NCBI GenBank assembly: GCA_036417435.1 | Contig: CM070904.1 | Location: 46,135,908 to 46,199,907 of the forward strand | Reading direction: 5' to 3' | Source: Inia geoffrensis | Lineage: Eukaryota; Chordata; Mammalia; Artiodactyla; Iniidae | DNA: 64,000 nt | Part shown: positions 46,931-59,110 of the stretch, in pieces | Numbering within the stretch: the first letter of the stretch is position 1 | How the letters are laid out: each line of letters starts with the position of its first letter | Notes under the pieces: model-generated | What the model was told of the DNA's origin: nothing | What the model saw: the letters and a program-made list of their open reading frames with translations, nothing else | Database searches by the model: none | Position numbers and translations under genes: made by a program

Positions 46931-47276
46931 TTTAAAATAAATTTATTTATTTTTGGCTGTGTTGGGTCTTCATTGCTGTGTGCAGGCCTTCTCTAGTTGC
47001 TGTGAGCGGGGGCTAATCTTTCATTGCAGTGCACAGGCTTCTCACTGCAGTGGCTTCTCATGTTGTGGAGCACGGGCTCTAGGCGTGCAGGCTTCAGTAG
47101 TTGTGGCACGTGGGCTCAGCAGTTGTGGTTCATGGGCTCTAGAGCACAGGCTCAGTAGTGGTGGCACACGGGCTTAGTTACTCTGCGGCATGTGGGATCT
47201 TCCCAGACCAGGGCTTCAACCCGTGTCCCCTGCATTGGCAGGCGGATTCTTAACCACTGCACCACCAGGGAAGCCC
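46931..47276 (-). mobile_element. Older long CHR-type SINE, antisense
   Basis: The complete long form has a TTTA-rich tail, internal 'cagtagttgtggc' repeats and the head 'gcaccaccagggaagcc'. A 15 bp TSD with one mismatch lies at 46916-46930 (cccacaatcaatttt) and 47277-47291 (cccacattcaatttt). The 74-codon frame within it is SINE-derived. Confidence 0.92.
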
Positions 47277-47291
47277 CCCACATTCAATTTT

Positions 47292-48019
47292 AAGAATTAT
47301 GTTTTGATTCAATTTTATGTTTTTCTCTTAAATTTATCTACTATAAAAATGTAAGAGTCTTTCTGAATTTTTAGCTAGCATATGTGAATAATACACAATT
47401 GTTCTGTTTGAAAAAATATAAGAAATTAGACCTGTAGAGTTGTTAACAGTGGACTCTACACTCTCCAACCAAATTTTAGAGACTACACTTGAGTGAAAAC
47501 TTCGCTCCTAACTGTAGAGGCTAAATACATCAAGGCTGTTCACCAGGTACAGCAACTCCACTAAATCTGAGAGGATGCATTCTTACCTTATATAGTGCCG
47601 AGAAAAGGGAAAAAAAAATCTGAGATTAAAGTTGTAAACTGATATTGATTGGAAGGCACATCCTGATTTTGGAGACATTTCAATACATAAATAAGTGGGT
47701 CTTAGACTGAAAAAATAAACTACGTTATAGATGTTTTCCTTCCTCTTGGCATTATTTCCAGAAGTGAGAGAGGCTTATACAAATTAAGAATCCACTGCTA
47801 CTAGAAAGTGCATTATATCTTTTGAAAACTTTTTATTAGAACAAATATCAAACTCTACAATTCAGATTTCTGAGTTTAATTCATTACTTTACTTTGGTTA
47901 AAACCAATACTAACTACTAAAAAGAGTTATCTTAATGTTCAGATCTGAAAATAAAACAATAGTTTATCCACAATTGGAATCTGGGACTAAGACACAGGTC
48001 TAAATAAGGAAGAACTTGA
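47292..48019. other. Intergenic DNA, nothing firm
   Basis: The part 47400-47700 may be an unassigned old repeat. No coding signal. Confidence 0.4.
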
Positions 48020-48525
48020 TTAATGCTTATCAATCGCTCTCCATTGCTTACAGAACAAAGTGCAAACCCGCAGTGTGACCCACAGGCAGGCTGGAGCCAA
48101 GCCTCTACCTCCCCTATAGCATCTCACTTAGGTCTTCCCTTTTAACCCTATATCACCTCCGTACACAATGCAGTAAAGTTCAACGTCCTCAAGCTGATTC
48201 CTACTTCTGTGGTTTCATAGATGCTCTTCCCATTGTAGACTCCAGAGAATATTCCTCCTCATCCTTCAAGCTCTTCTCAAAGTGGTTCTTCTTCTCCGAA
48301 GACTTTTCTAACCTACTTATTAAAAAGCTTGCATTTAGTCACCATTGTTTCTAGCACCTATTTTACAGGATTATAGTGTGTTAGAGTGCGTGTGTGTGTG
48401 TTTGTGTGTATATGTACATTTCTTAAGGAGAAGGATCATATCCTTTATCTCTGTTTCCGAAACAATCACAGTGCTATGCACATAACTGTCGCTCAATAAA
48501 ACTTTGCTGAATCAATAATTATTTA
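48020..48525 (+). repeat. L2 3' region, sense
   Basis: 'ctccattgcttacagaacaa', 'aagctcttctcaaagtggtt' and a final 'cagtgctatgcacataactg' with 'gctcaataaaactttgctga' reproduce the order of an L2 3' end over 0.5 kb. A (GT)n-like patch at 48386-48413 interrupts it. Confidence 0.6.
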
Positions 48526-49569
48526 ATTAAATGGAATCTACGGAAACATTTATACTTTGGTCAAACATATTAAAGTTCCTTATTAGAATTTTTTTTTCAT
48601 TTTTCATCGTCTTTATTGTGAAAATGATGAAACAAGAGCTTTCTTTTATTTCTGTACAGGAAGGGACACTGGTGATCGTTTTCTATCGAAGAGTGAGATC
48701 CTTGCTTAGGACTTCATTTTTGAAAGGAAAGTTACCATATTTTGTTCCTGAATTTTCTATTTTTATTTAGATAGTATATAGTGGATGGTAAAGAAATAAT
48801 TTGTTTTTAGCAGGATTTTTAAGAGAAGTAAGGGACAGAAAGCTCTAAGAAATATCTTAACAAATATTCTTTCTTTAAGACCTCAACTAGAATAGCTTCC
48901 CAAGATTTCTGAGTGAATATGAATTAGAATTAGAATTTTATTTTCTCCCCCTTTTTTAATAGAAATGCAGATAACACAGGAGGTCAGGTAGGACCCTCCA
49001 TTCAATACAAACGTCACCCATTCATACTTGCTATAACTACTAACAGATTTGGCTTGATTGCTTTCCAATGGTGATTATATTTCTTTAACTAGCACTCCTG
49101 ACAAAATATACATCTTCAGCCACTGTATAAAAACCACAAACAATTTATCCATACCAACTCTCTCCTTACACTCTTTTCTTCCCTTAGAAAAAAATAAGAA
49201 AATAAGACTTTGAAAATACTTCTACTTCCTCACATCCCTACAAAGAGAGGAAACTATGTGAAGTTCTTTACTTCCTCTTCCACTCCATCCCCATTCAGCA
49301 GGTTTTGCTGTAATTGTTTAGTACTTTTACTTCCTTTACAGCAGTTTGTATCTTCTCCTTTAAGAAACTATAACTAGGACTGATTATATATAATTAGTTA
49401 CCACCCTTACCCGCCACTCACTAGTACATTGCTTCTCCTCTTCCTTGCACTGAGATCACTGATCTGATTTATTTGTTTGCTAAGGATTTTTGCTTGAATA
49501 TTAAATATGAGGCTAATATAGTTTATGAAGTCTTATATATTCTCCAATATTTCATTGCCAAGTAAAAGT
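48526..49569. other. Unique AT-rich intergenic DNA
   Basis: The 79-codon frame at 48531-48770 has no domain and low-complexity Phe/Ile content. Nothing else recognised. Confidence 0.4.
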
Positions 49570-50150
49570 TATCTCACCTGGGAAGAAGGTTCTTGGATTT
49601 GTCTGTTTCTCTCAAGAATCAATACTATATTCTCTTGTAATATCTGGTGTCACTGATGAAAAATTATAGGTTTTTTTTGTATATAACTTCAGCCTTCTGT
49701 ATGGCAGACAAGAGGATTTTTCTTTAACCTTGAGAGTTCAGGATTTTTGCCAGGATATACCCAGGTCTGTGTTCCACCAATCCTGCCTGGAATTCACTGA
49801 ACAATTTTAAGTTGCAGACTCAAATGTTTCTTCACACCAGGGAAATTTTCCTCTTTATTTGTTTAATTACTGTCTCTCTTCCATCTGTTCTTTTTTCTCC
49901 TTCTGAAACCTCTATTATTCATATGTTATGTCTTCTGTATCTATTCTTCTTGCCTCTTTTCTTCCGCTTCATGATTTTTGTCTCTTTATATTTTTGCTCT
50001 GTGTTTTGAGACGTTCTTCTACTTGATTTCCCAGACCACTAATTCAAATCTCAACCAACAGTGATAATCTTTCCTTTTTATTCATTCTCTGAACTTTTGG
50101 TTGAAAGCATGCCCTTTTACATCTAGTAAGTTATTATCTGTTCTGTGTTG
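49570..50150 (-). repeat. Old L1 3' region relic, antisense
   Basis: 'attctcttgtaatatctggt', 'tgccaggatatacccaggtc' and 'ctattattcatatgttatgt' are familiar reverse-complement phrases of old L1 (L1M/HAL1-like) copies. The 65-codon frame at 49812-50009 lies inside it. Confidence 0.5.
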
Positions 50151-50162
50151 ACTTTTCAGTCA

Positions 50163-50216
50163 TAGATAGGTAGATAAATAATATACAGATATAGATAGAA
50201 ATATAGATATAAATGT
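50163..50216. repeat. (TAGA)n-like imperfect microsatellite
   Basis: Irregular TAGA/ATAT units. Confidence 0.8.
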
Positions 50217-50984
50217 ATGACACTGGAAGCATAATGTGCATTTATTATCTGGATCTTGCCATAGTGCCGTATATGCTTTTAAAATATCCCTTTAATAGTT
50301 GCCTTGTAGTTTACTGTTTGGCTACATCAAATTTAACTACACATTTAGTAAACATTACTGAAATTTGGGGGTATTATAAGTGTTGTGGGGTTTTAAATAT
50401 TGCTGTGGTATTCTTCCTAAGCATGCATATTTTAAAAGTCAATATACATATGTGTTAAGATCGATGGGTTGGGTGAGATTATGAGTGTTTATTTTAATTT
50501 GCTTCATTGTCTACCTTATGAGAAATTTCTAAATTAAGTGCATATTACTTTTACAATAGAAAAAAATGTATTTAAAAGTTAATTGAAAAACTTAAAGAAA
50601 ACAAGTCTGTTTACAGTACAAATTTAACTATTTCAGTGTTTCCATATTTCTCAGCTCACTTTCTGACCATCCATTCCTTCCTCTTCTTTGATTACTTCAA
50701 TTATAATTGTATTATTTGTATATAATTACATAATATCTTTAGAATAATGAAAAATTCTTCAAGGGAAGAAGTGTTTTATTCATTTACACTCATCTCACAA
50801 TGTTAAAACAAGCCGTTGAAAAATGCTGATAAACAAAATATGATAAATTAATAGATAAAAGGCATTTATTTAAGTTCCATTGTTAATATTGTGTTAATTT
50901 CCATGCAAACTTTTGTCACTGAACATAGATGAAATTCAATGCTTACACACTTCTTTTAGCTGAATGGACTAGGAAAATACATTC
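50217..50984. other. Unique AT-rich intergenic DNA
   Basis: No gene or repeat recognised; the 81-codon frame at 50213-50458 is unsupported. Confidence 0.4.
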
Positions 50985-51090
50985 ATATATTCATTCTTTT
51001 TTTTTCCATTCCTCATTTATTCATTCCTTCATCTAACGTTTATTTCGTGTTTTGTTCTAGATCCTCAGCTTAGGGCTAAGTATTCTTCTC
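50985..51090 (-). repeat. L2 3'-end fragment, antisense
   Basis: 'cattccttcatctaacgttt' followed by 'cctcagcttagggctaagta' is a weak match to a reverse-complement L2 end. Confidence 0.4.
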
Positions 51091-52416
51091 CATCCTTTTA
51101 AAATGAGAAATGGCTTTCTTCCTCTCCCTTCTACACCTCACTTGCCTGGTTTAAAAGGCAATAATATTATTGATAGCTTCTGCATCCGCATCCCATTCTT
51201 CTCATTTACTCCATCTTTCAGTTAGGAAATCTCCCACCTCTCTTGCTGAGATACCATTCTATCATCTATTGCATATGCTGATACAACTATTTTGTTTATC
51301 AAAGAAAGGATTCTTTAAACTGCTACATATGATGCCTGGCCTTCATTAAGTTAGGGGAAAAAACAAACAAACACAATCTTATTGTTTATTCATTCCTGCC
51401 TTCACCAAACCTCTAAAAACAGATTGATGCTTTGGGGTAATATTAACTGTTAATGAAGTTAGCATGAAGTTTTGAAAAAAGATCTTTAGCCTTAGAGTTA
51501 GAAATTCTATTCAATTTGGATGGCCTGCATAGGTGTACAAAATGGAAAACAGCCTAATTCCTGCCATCAATTGTGAGCTGCAATACTATTCCTGTGTGCA
51601 GATGGGCTGTGAATAGCCTTAAGCATTATAACAGTAATGCCAACTAATGAGAAGCAAATGTTGCCATGAGATTATGAGTGGGCAAAACCATACAGATAAC
51701 TATATTTTAATAATCAAAAGTGTTTTGCCATTTGCAAGAATATTGCTTTGCATTCTACTTTATATACAGACTTCTCCTGATTAAGAGACAATGAATCAGG
51801 CCTAGGGACAAAATTCTCCTCTAGGACTGGCAAGACATCAGTTTGAACTATTTGATTTTAGTACTCTCATGGATTCTTAAAATTGAAAGCAGAAAAGGTT
51901 TACATATGTAATATGAGACAACTAACTAGATAGGAATAAACTCTAATAAAGGCTGCTCTGTAAGAGTACATTTTGGAATATCTGCCTTTCTAGGATCGTT
52001 TAAAGGGAAATTATGTCATTTATCTTAGATGTATTTGAAAAGAACAACAACAACAACAACAAAAACCTCATATATAAAACACTAAAATAATTCTGTGAAA
52101 AAGACTATATTCTTACAATAGAATATCAACCATGCAGTTAACTTGAGTCAATTTCATGGAAATCTGCTAATTCTATGCACTGTGATTATGTCTCACTAAG
52201 GAATAGGTGAAATTCTTAGCAAAACTATAGAATCATTTCTTTCTAATGACTCAGCTTAGATTATCTCCTTGATTAGCACAACGTCTCATATTCTCCTAGA
52301 ACCAGTGGGTTGTCTGTTGGAATGGTGGGTTGTACATTATATCAGTGCATTACACTAAGTGAAAATAATTTCCAGACTCTGGGTTTGCAGCCGTTCAGAA
52401 TTCAGATTCTAAATAA
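51091..52416. other. Unique DNA, comparatively complex part
   Basis: 51430-51760 has balanced composition with sites such as ttaactgttaa (~51443) and resembles conserved non-coding DNA by eye only. A (CAA)n run of about six units lies at 52042-52062. Confidence 0.4.
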
Positions 52417-52454
52417 CTCCAGTTAGATATAATAGCTCCAGTTAGATATAATAA
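52417..52454. repeat. 19 bp tandem duplication
   Basis: ctccagttagatataata at 52417-52434 recurs at 52436-52453 with a one-base spacer. Confidence 0.9.
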
Positions 52455-52725
52455 AGTCCCTTGCTTTCTGTTCACTCTGCAGAATGTTAACCACCTTTAA
52501 AACTTTGGAACTGTCTCTTTGTGCATCATTTCAGTCCTCAGGTGTGTCTCTATGGGCAGGTACTGAATTACCTCTATGTTCCACTCATACCTGCAGAAGA
52601 GGAAAAGATCTGAAGCCCCTTGCTTTGTGATTCAGACTAAAAAGTTTTCCAAATTAAACAGAAGTTAGTACCATATTAATATAAGCGTAACTCTATTAAA
52701 TTATCTTCCTTTAACTTTGAAATTT

Positions 52726-52852
52726 ACTCCCCGCCCCGCCCCCCGCCCCCTATCTTACATCCCTGGCTGCATGTCTGGGTTAAAGTTCTTTGGTTTGCAA
52801 GTAACAGAAAACTACTTAAGTTAGCTTTAAAAAAAAAAAAAAAAAAAAAAAA
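52726..52852. repeat. C-rich tract and A23 run
   Basis: A C/CG-rich tract (~52729-52750) and, about 80 bases later, an uninterrupted A run at about 52828-52851. Confidence 0.85.
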
Positions 52853-53340
52853 GTGTGATAAAACTAAAACTGTAGCTCATGGACCTCAGGTGAAGGTCAC
52901 CTTGGAGGGGAGAGAACTAAAAAGATATCAGGAATTAAGGCAATTCCTCTGCAGTCCCTCTGGTCCTTCTCATTCATTTTATCCCCCTCTTCCTCTCCTT
53001 CCTCCCTCACTGTTTAGGATCACAGAGTCTTTCAAATCTGATTCATTCTGAGTATCTTAAATTCCACTGTCTCTACCTGAAATCTTTTCCTGCTCCTCTT
53101 TCATATGGGGAAAATATTTACCCAGCACGTTTGTAGCTTGCAAGTTTCTGTTTAGAAAAGACCTCAAATTGACTAGTATCTTTGAATTCTTAATCCAAAA
53201 TTCCTGTTCCATCCAGGTATCTAAACCAATTGCAGATAGCTACGTCCAGGAAAATGAAGTCACCCAGAACAGTCACAGCTGCCAGGACCCCCACTGGGAG
53301 TATGGCAGACAGTCTAAAAGATCTCTATTACACTATCTAA
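52760..53340. repeat. Possible ancient repeat, family uncertain
   Basis: 'tttgcaagtaacagaaaact' is a common start phrase of an old eutherian repeat. The downstream 'cccactgggagtatggcaga' may belong to it. The A run interrupts it. The 70-codon frame at 53169-53381 is unsupported. Confidence 0.3.
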
Positions 53341-54724
53341 AAACAAACAAAAATTTTTTTTCCACAATGTATCCAAAATAAACACTCCTAGGTCATGAAG
53401 AAAAAGAAATAGTTTTTAGAACTACTATAGTCAAAAAGTATATCAATGCAAGTCATTTTTCACACACTGAATTTATACAAAGAGGATAGGTTTGTAGCTT
53501 CTTCAGAAAAATTCATAATTAAGCAGTCTAATGAAATAGAGGGCTAACATGTAAAGATTAAGGATCTCATTGTTCCCATAAAGAAACAGATGCAGAAATA
53601 GTGCAGGAAAGACAATAGCTTCTTCCTGTTAAAAGTTCTTACAATCTATGTAGAGTGTGACACATTTGATATATCCAGAGAACCATATAAGCCAGTTTAA
53701 AGTCAAGTGTCAAGTAGCATGATATGAATTGTTAGGGCTACTAGATATCTGAGAAATCAGTTATTGATGGAGGTGGTAAGAGTGAAAAAAGTTTCATGGT
53801 GAAGACTAGACTTTATCTTGGCCTTTTGTTTAAGTGTAGGATTGACAATACAAGAAGGGAGGAGGGGTGGGGATAAGGGTGGGAATGAGAATTGTTTGGA
53901 AAATGACTAAAAGATAATGTCATTGTCAGAGAAAGTGTTGATAGAGCAAGGCTGTTCTCAGATATACGGATTACACAAGCAGATGTTTAACTTGTTTCCT
54001 CCCTAAAACGATCAGAAAAAAATACATTTTTCTTATCAGATTAATGTGACAACTAGTTTTTGACATCAAAGTGTCAAAACGTCATACATAACATGTTACC
54101 AATATTATTTCAGTAATTACCGACAGATGTCTGAGAATGGCTACATACTTTCACAATTTTCAGAACGGGAAAGTGATATATTAAAGTAATTAAAATAAAT
54201 TTTGTTTGTTATTATAATTCCCAGAAGAATTGTAGATGAATTTACTTATCAAACACAGTTGGTAAGCACTTAGAAAAGAATGTAGTTCTCATGGAGCAAA
54301 CCAAGTTACCCTCATGTTTAATAAGATTACTGGATAGAAAGACAATAAAAGTGCCATGATATAATACAACTTGATCACAGCATGACGTCCTTCAGATGAG
54401 TCTATCAGTCTTAGTTGTAAACAGAATCAAATTCTGGCTGATTAAGAAATAAAAGCAAAGACATACTATAAAGGTTATCCTAAAAATAGCTGATTAAAAC
54501 AAAACCAATTTTTCCAAGATGCTAAAGCATAAATCACAATTTGGGTGGAGTGGAGAATCAGACTCGAAGATCAGGTGCCAGGCATCTAGCCCAAAGCTTC
54601 AGCACAGATCTAGTCTTCCCAGGAAATCACTCTTGCCAGCAGTACCTATCTGAGACCACTGATCATGTGATAAAGTCCTCAGTATTTTAGTTTAGGAACG
54701 CAATATTGTCTAGTGGACATGAAA
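53341..54724. other. Unique AT-rich intergenic DNA
   Basis: A G-rich patch lies at 53856-53890. No gene, young repeat or long frame. Confidence 0.45.
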
Positions 54725-54890
54725 GAGTTCAGGCTTTCAATCAATCTCCTTTGCAGTTAAATAAGCTTGGGAAGCACTGGTTTCCCTGTGTGTATCACAC
54801 GCATAAAAATAACTCAACTAACATGGTTGTTATATAAATACGTCAAACTGCTCTATGTAGTACCTGACACATAATAACTGACAAGGAGTA
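54725..54890 (+). repeat. MIR element, diverged
   Basis: 'agagttcaggctttcaatca', 'ataagcttgggaagcactgg' and 'gtagtacctgacacataata' fit the MIR order. Confidence 0.5.
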
Positions 54891-55009
54891 GCAGTATAGT
54901 TGTTAATTTACCCAATTTTGACCAGCAGAGGGGCTGGAGGACAATGACTTTAGCACTAATATGTATCCATAGTCCACAGAAAAGAGAATAGTGCTGTTAT
55001 CCATTGCAT

Positions 55010-55340
55010 TTGTTAGGTGATACAGAACACTATGTTCAGTTCTGGGTGTTATTTTTTAGAAAGAATTTTTAAATCTGGAAATTTAATATTTGATATTTGG
55101 AGGAATATCATGTAGAAACAGAATACAACAATCTGTATAGTTCCATAGATGAAAGTGGAAACCAATGAGTTGGAATTACAGGGAGATGAAGTTCAGTTGA
55201 ACATAAGAAAAAACTCCCTAATGATTATGGAAATAAGGCATTCTTTCATATTCCAAGAGGAATATAACGACTTTCTTTGAAGAATTGAGAACCACAGACA
55301 TCTTCAAGCAAGAGTTAAATGAGCATTTGGGGATATATTA
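55010..55340 (+). repeat. Ancient CR1/L3-type LINE relic
   Basis: 'actatgttcagttctgggtg', then 'ggaattacagggagatgaag', 'agaaaaaactccctaatgat' and 'acagacatcttcaagcaaga' are recognisable, in order, as the 3' coding end of CR1/L3 LINEs. This family stopped moving before placental mammals radiated, so the fragment is very old. It is interrupted by diverged sequence at 55070-55140. Confidence 0.65.
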
Positions 55341-56814
55341 TGGAAGTTCCTATATTTTATGGGATTTTAAAAGGCCCTTAAGATTATTTCCCATGATGAG
55401 TGAATTGGTTTAAGATTATTCACCTACACCTGTGAAATATATTATACAAGTTAACTTTGAAAAAAATGAGATCAGTGCAGCAAATTACCAATACCCCATA
55501 CAATATACTTACATTTTAAAAAGCACTTTGTAACACATCAAATACCCCTTCTCTTACTTAGAAATTTCTACTAATGCTTCAGGAAAAATAATGACAAAAT
55601 AAAGTTACCCTAAAAATATTTTTGCTTAGGTGGCCAGTTTTGGAGTTTTTATGTTAAGAGGAGTGAAAGACAAATGTTTACACAAAGACAATGATCAGTG
55701 ATTCTTTCAAATGCTTCATAAAAACATGAAAGCGTATCAGAAATTTAATGAAAATAATTGAGGCTTTCAAAAGTTTGGAACAATTTATAAAAGTTGATAT
55801 TCATAGTAAATTTTACTATTTTCAAATAGCAGCATAGCTTAAGAAAAATAAATAAAGGAATTTTATTTCTTTAAAAAATTTTTTTTTCCTTATTTCTTTG
55901 ATTTTAGTGATCTTTTAAAATATGACTTTTTTTCGGTCATATGAAAAATAATTCTGGTTTCAGAAAAGTGCTATAAAGACTGGTTTCTAATCAAATGCCA
56001 AGGCAAACTATAAGTAGTATAAAATTAGCATCCCACTGATTTTCAAACAAGGTCCCTTTCATGTGGAGAAAGCATACATGACGTTGTTTTAGTGTACAAG
56101 AAATAAACATGAAAATATTATTTTACCAATCTAGTAATCCAGGGGATGTTACCTCTCTACCAAACAGAATCACAGACTACAGAAGTCCAAGGAACAAGGA
56201 AGTTATGCAGTATACGGGAAAAAAGCTTAATAAAGCATGGAGCTTTTCTTGAATTCTCTACTCAAAAACCCTGTGGCTTTGAATAATTTGCTTTTTCTCC
56301 ATTTTTTTTTCTCTGAAAACTGTAGATATATCTTCTGATTACATTATACCACTGTAAAGATGTTGGCATACTGTGAATCACTATGCAAGAATAAGAGTAT
56401 TATTATTTTTTATTATAATTACAGAAATGAAGTCTCAGAGCTACATACTGGTTTAGTGGAGCAATTTTCTGAAACTGCTTTCCATGTAAGGAACTCAAAT
56501 GCTCAGAATTTTAGACAAACAAAAAATTTAAAGTGAAAAATAATTTACCAAACTTGCCAAGGTTAAATTCAAAACCTAGCATGAACACTTTTCTGATGTT
56601 AGTTTAGTGCGTCAAGTATATATTGAGAAAATGAAAAAATAAGCATAAGCATTAAAATAAGCATCTGGCCTTCATCGGAAATGTCACACTACTGTCATTT
56701 ATCTCACCTCTTCTGATCAATAACTATCTATGGGAAATCATAAAAATAAATAGAAGAACAATTTCAATCTTACAACAGTCTTTATACGCATTGTTTCTAG
56801 CACATCAACAACAC
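55341..56814. other. Unique AT-rich intergenic DNA
   Basis: No gene or assignable repeat. Confidence 0.45.
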
Positions 56815-56925
56815 TGAAGTACGGTACTATTGTGTTCATTTTGGGAAGGAGGAAACAGGGTCACAGTAGCTGCGACTTGCCTTAAGAGAATACAGTCAGT
56901 AAGGAAAAGAAATGAGTTTTATTTC
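56815..56925 (-). repeat. MIR fragment, antisense
   Basis: 'ttcattttgggaaggaggaa' followed by 'acagggtcacagtagctgcg' fits the reverse-complement MIR pattern, diverged. Confidence 0.45.
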
Positions 56926-58684
56926 AGGCCTCTGTTACTTTAAAATCTAGGTTTGCATTACTCCAAGTTTTTTTCAAGATTCTATGGTATGCCCGTATCT
57001 AGCATATGGATCCTTATCTCATGATTATATAAAAATTGGTATGGAAAAGATAATTTGCTTCTCTGGTCCGTTATGCTCCATGTTGTTCTATTCCTGAAGG
57101 TATCCTTGATCATATTCATCCCTGGACAGAGCTGCCTATTTTTCACTTTTCTTCTAACTGCCCATCAGAAAGTATAATAGAATGACTAATTCTTATTCTA
57201 AGACAACATCTACAGTCCCAAATGTTGAGACACAAAATGCTTTAGTTCCAAAGATATGTACTCAACATTAAAAATGTCTGTGGATGTACCAGTCAAGACA
57301 TAAGGAAAATAAATCTGAAAAGTAAAGGAAAATAATCATAGAACACAGTCACAAGAAGACAGACAGATATAAAGAGGATATAGACAGGCTGCCTAAGAGA
57401 AAGGCAGTCTTGGTATGTAGACCAAAAAAACAGGTGGAGGAAAAAAATAGGGGCATATAGCAGGAGAGTACTATTAAAGATTTGCTCTTGTGCTAAAAAT
57501 GACTGCATAGATTGCCACTCTGCACTGGAGTACAATGACGATTATATGTAAAGATAACTGCTTTGGTGTATATTGTATTATATTCTCCAATCAGAAGAGG
57601 AAGTTCTTTCTGAGCTTAAAATTGATTATTATTTCTAACATATAACAATTGAAATAGCTTTTGTACATGAGCTATACATCTATCTATTGATCATCAGTCT
57701 ATACCTATAACTGATAAGTTTAATTTGATCACAGAATCAAAACAATGTTTTAAATTATTAACTTCTGGTTTAAAAGTAAAAAAAAAATATTACTTACAAA
57801 GGTCAGATGCGTGAGAAGGGTAACATTTTGTTTTGTTTTGTTTAAAAAATATGTACCTCTTTTCTATAATAAACAAATATCACTCAGCTCAAGTTAAGTC
57901 AGTTTTCTTTCAATCATCACATAAGTTACAAAGACAACCAGATGCATTTTTCTTTTCTATATTTGGTGTCATCAAGATGCTCCAATTGACTGAATATATT
58001 ATGTTAGCACCGAATCTTGTTGGCAAGAGCTTTATCTGACAACCTCTACATTCCTCACCCAACCATCTGTTTTTCTTGGTCCTTAGTCATAAGGAAAAAA
58101 AAAACTCTAATTTTTTGCAACACCAATATCAAGCTAAACTAATAACTGATTCCCACTGACTTCAGAGAATACTCAGCACTTGGATTCTTACCCATGGTGT
58201 GTGAAGAAAGATGTGAAAATGATTCAGAGAACTTTAAAAATGAAGTAGCATCATCTCTGGGAGCAGATACAGATGCCTTCAGTTTTCTACACTCTGGATT
58301 ACAGTAAACTGAGACCAAACAGTCTCAGGGACTGAAACACATTGCAAAATAAGGTATTTTTCAGAACAGATTAGATGTACAATGATGTCCTCTATTAAAT
58401 ATGTTTTCACATATCATCCAGTTGATTTGACAGTACACACATACTGTAAATCAAGTTTGCCCTTGTAAACCTATCAATTAAAATTATTACTGGCCTATAT
58501 ATCCATGATTTAATTACAATCAACACACTGGCCTTTATTCGTACCTAACAGCTTCTTTCTGCTAACTTTTTATAACATTTTCCTTCTCTAAAGATATCAT
58601 CCATTTGCGTATATTCAACATTTATGAGCACAAGCCATACAACAAAAGTAATAATTTCTCATATGGGATTTATAATTATTTTAG
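56926..58684. other. Unique AT-rich intergenic DNA
   Basis: A TTTTG repeat lies at 57827-57842. Frames at 57293-57535 and 57833-58039 are unsupported. Confidence 0.45.
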
Positions 58685-58775
58685 GTTCATTCAGTCACCA
58701 GCAAGTTAATGAAGACCTTCTATGTCCTCTAGCTGTGCTTAGGCTAAGATATAGTCTTGGTAAGTAAGCAACTTC
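58685..58775 (-). repeat. L2 3'-end fragment, antisense
   Basis: 'ttcattcagtcaccagcaag' then 'tagctgtgcttaggctaaga' is a decayed reverse-complement L2 end. Confidence 0.45.
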
Positions 58776-59009
58776 CACCTCCTTGAATAGGGATTACATA
58801 AGCCTGTATATTTTTCTCTTCAAACGAACTGTAAAGGCCTCAAACATTAGCAGTTGTTGTTTATTCTGTATCTCAATAGTTTGTTTAGAAACTCAGGCAC
58901 AACCCCTATGCTGATAGTGAAAAGCATAAACGACCATAGGAATGGCTATATCTGGAAATACCTTCTTTCTGCCATGTTGTGCTCTTACTGTGAGTTCTCT
59001 CCATATTTG
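58776..59009. other. Intergenic DNA, nothing recognised
   Basis: Short unique spacer. Confidence 0.4.
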
Positions 59010-59110
59010 AAGTAATTTGAGGATAGACACCAATTCCATTTATCTTTATTTCCCTCCAGGATTCAGCACAGTGCTTGGCACAAGTAAGCCTCTAAATGGC
59101 TGCTCCTTAA
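59010..59110 (+). repeat. L2 3'-end fragment, sense
   Basis: 'tttatttccctccaggattc' followed by 'agcacagtgcttggcacaag' is a clear L2 3' phrase. Confidence 0.5.
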
